Made by a program: the position numbers and the translations under genes. 16,569 nucleotides of DNA, taken from assembly GCA_963787375.1 (NCBI GenBank), contig CAWBCR010000032.1, positions 1 to 16,569 of the forward strand. Direction: 5' to 3'. The DNA comes from CAWBCR01 sp963787375 (GTDB taxonomy: Bacteria; Chloroflexota; Anaerolineae; Aggregatilineales; UBA3940). Position 1 is the first letter of the stretch. Each line of letters begins with the position of its first letter. Positions 15,623-16,569 of this stretch are shown here, piece by piece. The notes under the pieces are model-generated. The model was given only the letters and a program-made list of their open reading frames with translations. It was not told the origin of the DNA and searched no databases.

Positions 15623-16324
15623 ATGACCGGTAAGCCAAACTCCAGCCAGGATCCCCGCGACTACGACCGCCCCGCAGTCACCGTCGACACTGTTGTCTTC
15701 ACCCTGCGTGATGAAAAGCTGAATGTGCTACTTGTGCGCCGGCGCAACCCGCCCTTCAGCGGACAGTGGGCGTTCCCGGGCGGGTTCGTCAACATCGACG
15801 AGCCGCTGGAAACGGCAGCCCGGCGAGAGCTGCGCGAGGAGACGGGCATCGAGGATGTCCACCTGGAGCAACTCTACACGTTTGGCGACCCAGGGCGCGA
15901 TCCGCGCATGCGGGTGATCAGCGTCGTCTACCTGGCGCTAATGCGTCCCGGCGTTGACACTGCGCGGGCGGGTGACGACGCCGCCGAGGCTCGCTGGTTC
16001 CCTGCCGACGCGCTGCCAACACTTGCCTTTGACCACGCCGACATCTTCGATTACGCGCTGACCCGCCTGCGCTACAAGCTGGAATACACCGACGTAGGGT
16101 TCCGGCTGCTGCCAGCACAGTTCACGCTGAGCGACCTTCAAATGGTGTATGAGGTGGTTCTGGCTGAGAAGCTGGATAAGCGGAACTTCCGGCGCAAAGT
16201 GCTCCAGGCGAACGTTCTGCGCGAGACGAATTGCTTCCGCAGCGGAGAGGGTCGCCCGGCCCGCCTGTATACCTACCGGCCTGACGCCGAACCGGAGGTG
16301 AAAGCGCGGCGTCTGTTCCCGTGA
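15623..16324 (+). CDS. Nudix hydrolase with C-terminal winged helix (NrtR-like regulator)
   Basis: This is a 233-residue cytoplasmic protein. Residues 17-150 form a Nudix domain with a complete GX5EX7REUXEEXGU box (GGFVNIDE...RELREETGI), so hydrolysis should be possible. Residues ~160-225 form the winged helix seen in NrtR proteins (FTLSDLQMVYEVVL...KLDKRNFRRKVLQ). NrtR family members regulate NAD synthesis or pentose use, with ADP-ribose as effector, but no NAD-salvage gene is in this window, so the regulon is not apparent. An intact Nudix box is more consistent with an enzyme or bifunctional protein than with a pure NrtR repressor, whose box is often degenerate. AAGGAG lies eight bases before ATG 15623. 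Confidence 0.92.
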   Translation: MTGKPNSSQDPRDYDRPAVTVDTVVFTLRDEKLNVLLVRRRNPPFSGQWAFPGGFVNIDEPLETAARRELREETGIEDVHLEQLYTFGDPGRDPRMRVISVVYLALMRPGVDTARAGDDAAEARWFPADALPTLAFDHADIFDYALTRLRYKLEYTDVGFRLLPAQFTLSDLQMVYEVVLAEKLDKRNFRRKVLQANVLRETNCFRSGEGRPARLYTYRPDAEPEVKARRLFP

Positions 16325-16351
16325 CCTACGGTGACCGGCTGACCACCCAGA

Positions 16352-16569
16352 TTAGTCGAGCCTGCCGGTAGCCATCAGCAGCTTCTCGCAGCGCCAACAG
16401 GTGGTCGCGTGATACTCGTTCAAGGCGTGGCAGTAGGCGCAGACTCGTCGCTGGATAAACGGCTCTGGAACCTGAAGATTTAGTATCTCCCCGATCAACC
16501 GGCACGAAGATGGCGGGCCACCCAGCGTGACCAGCACTGCCCCCTCAAGAATGAACACCGCCCAGTAAT
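16352..16569 (-). CDS. Small zinc-ribbon protein, probably cut at the right edge
   Basis: No known family is recognised. The C-terminal third holds CAYC...CWRC, a two-CxxC zinc ribbon of 15-residue loop (VCAYCHALNEYHATTCWRC). Before it is a hydrophobic stretch (VFILEGAVLVTLGG) that could be the end of a membrane helix. A GTG at 16556-16558 could start a 68-residue protein, but the frame stays open to the window edge (Tyr-Trp-Ala precede the GTG) and has no visible ribosome binding site there, so the gene probably begins outside. It converges on the Nudix gene with a 27-bp gap and ends at TAA 16352-16354. Confidence 0.6.
   Translation of the reverse strand, partial: YWAVFILEGAVLVTLGGPPSSCRLIGEILNLQVPEPFIQRRVCAYCHALNEYHATTCWRCEKLLMATGRLD

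Noticed and set aside
1..16569. CRISPR array, prophage, integron or IS element
   Set aside because: I saw no spaced direct repeats, integrase or transposase motifs, or terminal inverted repeats anywhere in the window.

Overview
The window is GC-rich chromosomal DNA from a bacterium, most likely a member of the Chloroflexota (Anaerolineae or a related class). This is inference from gene content: a split, archaeal-type glutamate synthase, a Zn/Cd ATPase with cysteine pairs inserted in its actuator domain, a Gly-tailed RRM protein, and a Nudix protein with a C-terminal winged helix. I see no phage, IS element, CRISPR array, rRNA or tRNA.

Layout. (1) Positions 1-3556, minus strand: gltB2 (FMN domain) then the class II glutamine amidotransferase gene. 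The two overlap by one base, and the second runs off the left edge. The leftmost ~1.9 kb carries a dense run of single-base frameshifts. (2) Positions 3557-4224: a 668-bp gene-free stretch with several hairpins. (3) Positions 4225-9409, a metal-handling island: a plus-strand CadA/ZntA-type P1B-2 ATPase with one frameshift, convergent on a minus-strand pair made of a Fur/PerR-family regulator and a P1B-4 ATPase whose reading frames overlap by four bases. A PerR-box-like operator lies in an AT-rich island upstream of the regulator. (4) Positions 9531-12715, minus strand: pyrimidine-nucleoside phosphorylase, a DUF374-like protein and a radical SAM protein. (5) Positions 12909-13208, minus strand: an RRM RNA-binding protein with a hairpin-rich leader and a terminator-like hairpin after it. 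(6) Positions 13533-16324: thioredoxin (minus), then on the plus strand an ICMT/PEMT-like membrane methyltransferase, a membrane-anchored DsbA-like oxidoreductase and a Nudix-winged-helix regulator. (7) Right edge, minus strand: a small zinc-ribbon protein, probably cut by the window end.

How the genes fit together. The glutamate synthase genes would serve ammonia assimilation. The two ATPases and the Fur-family regulator form a metal-efflux module: the P1B-2 pump fits Zn/Cd/Pb export, and the PerR-like regulator with a P1B-4 pump resembles PerR-controlled Fe(II) efflux known in Firmicutes. Thioredoxin and the DsbA-like protein cover thiol chemistry inside and outside the membrane. I found no clearly new multi-gene system. 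The most distinctive signals are the PerR-box/P1B-4 unit, the cysteine-bearing extra segments of both ATPases, the internal duplication in GltB2, and the structured non-coding stretches.
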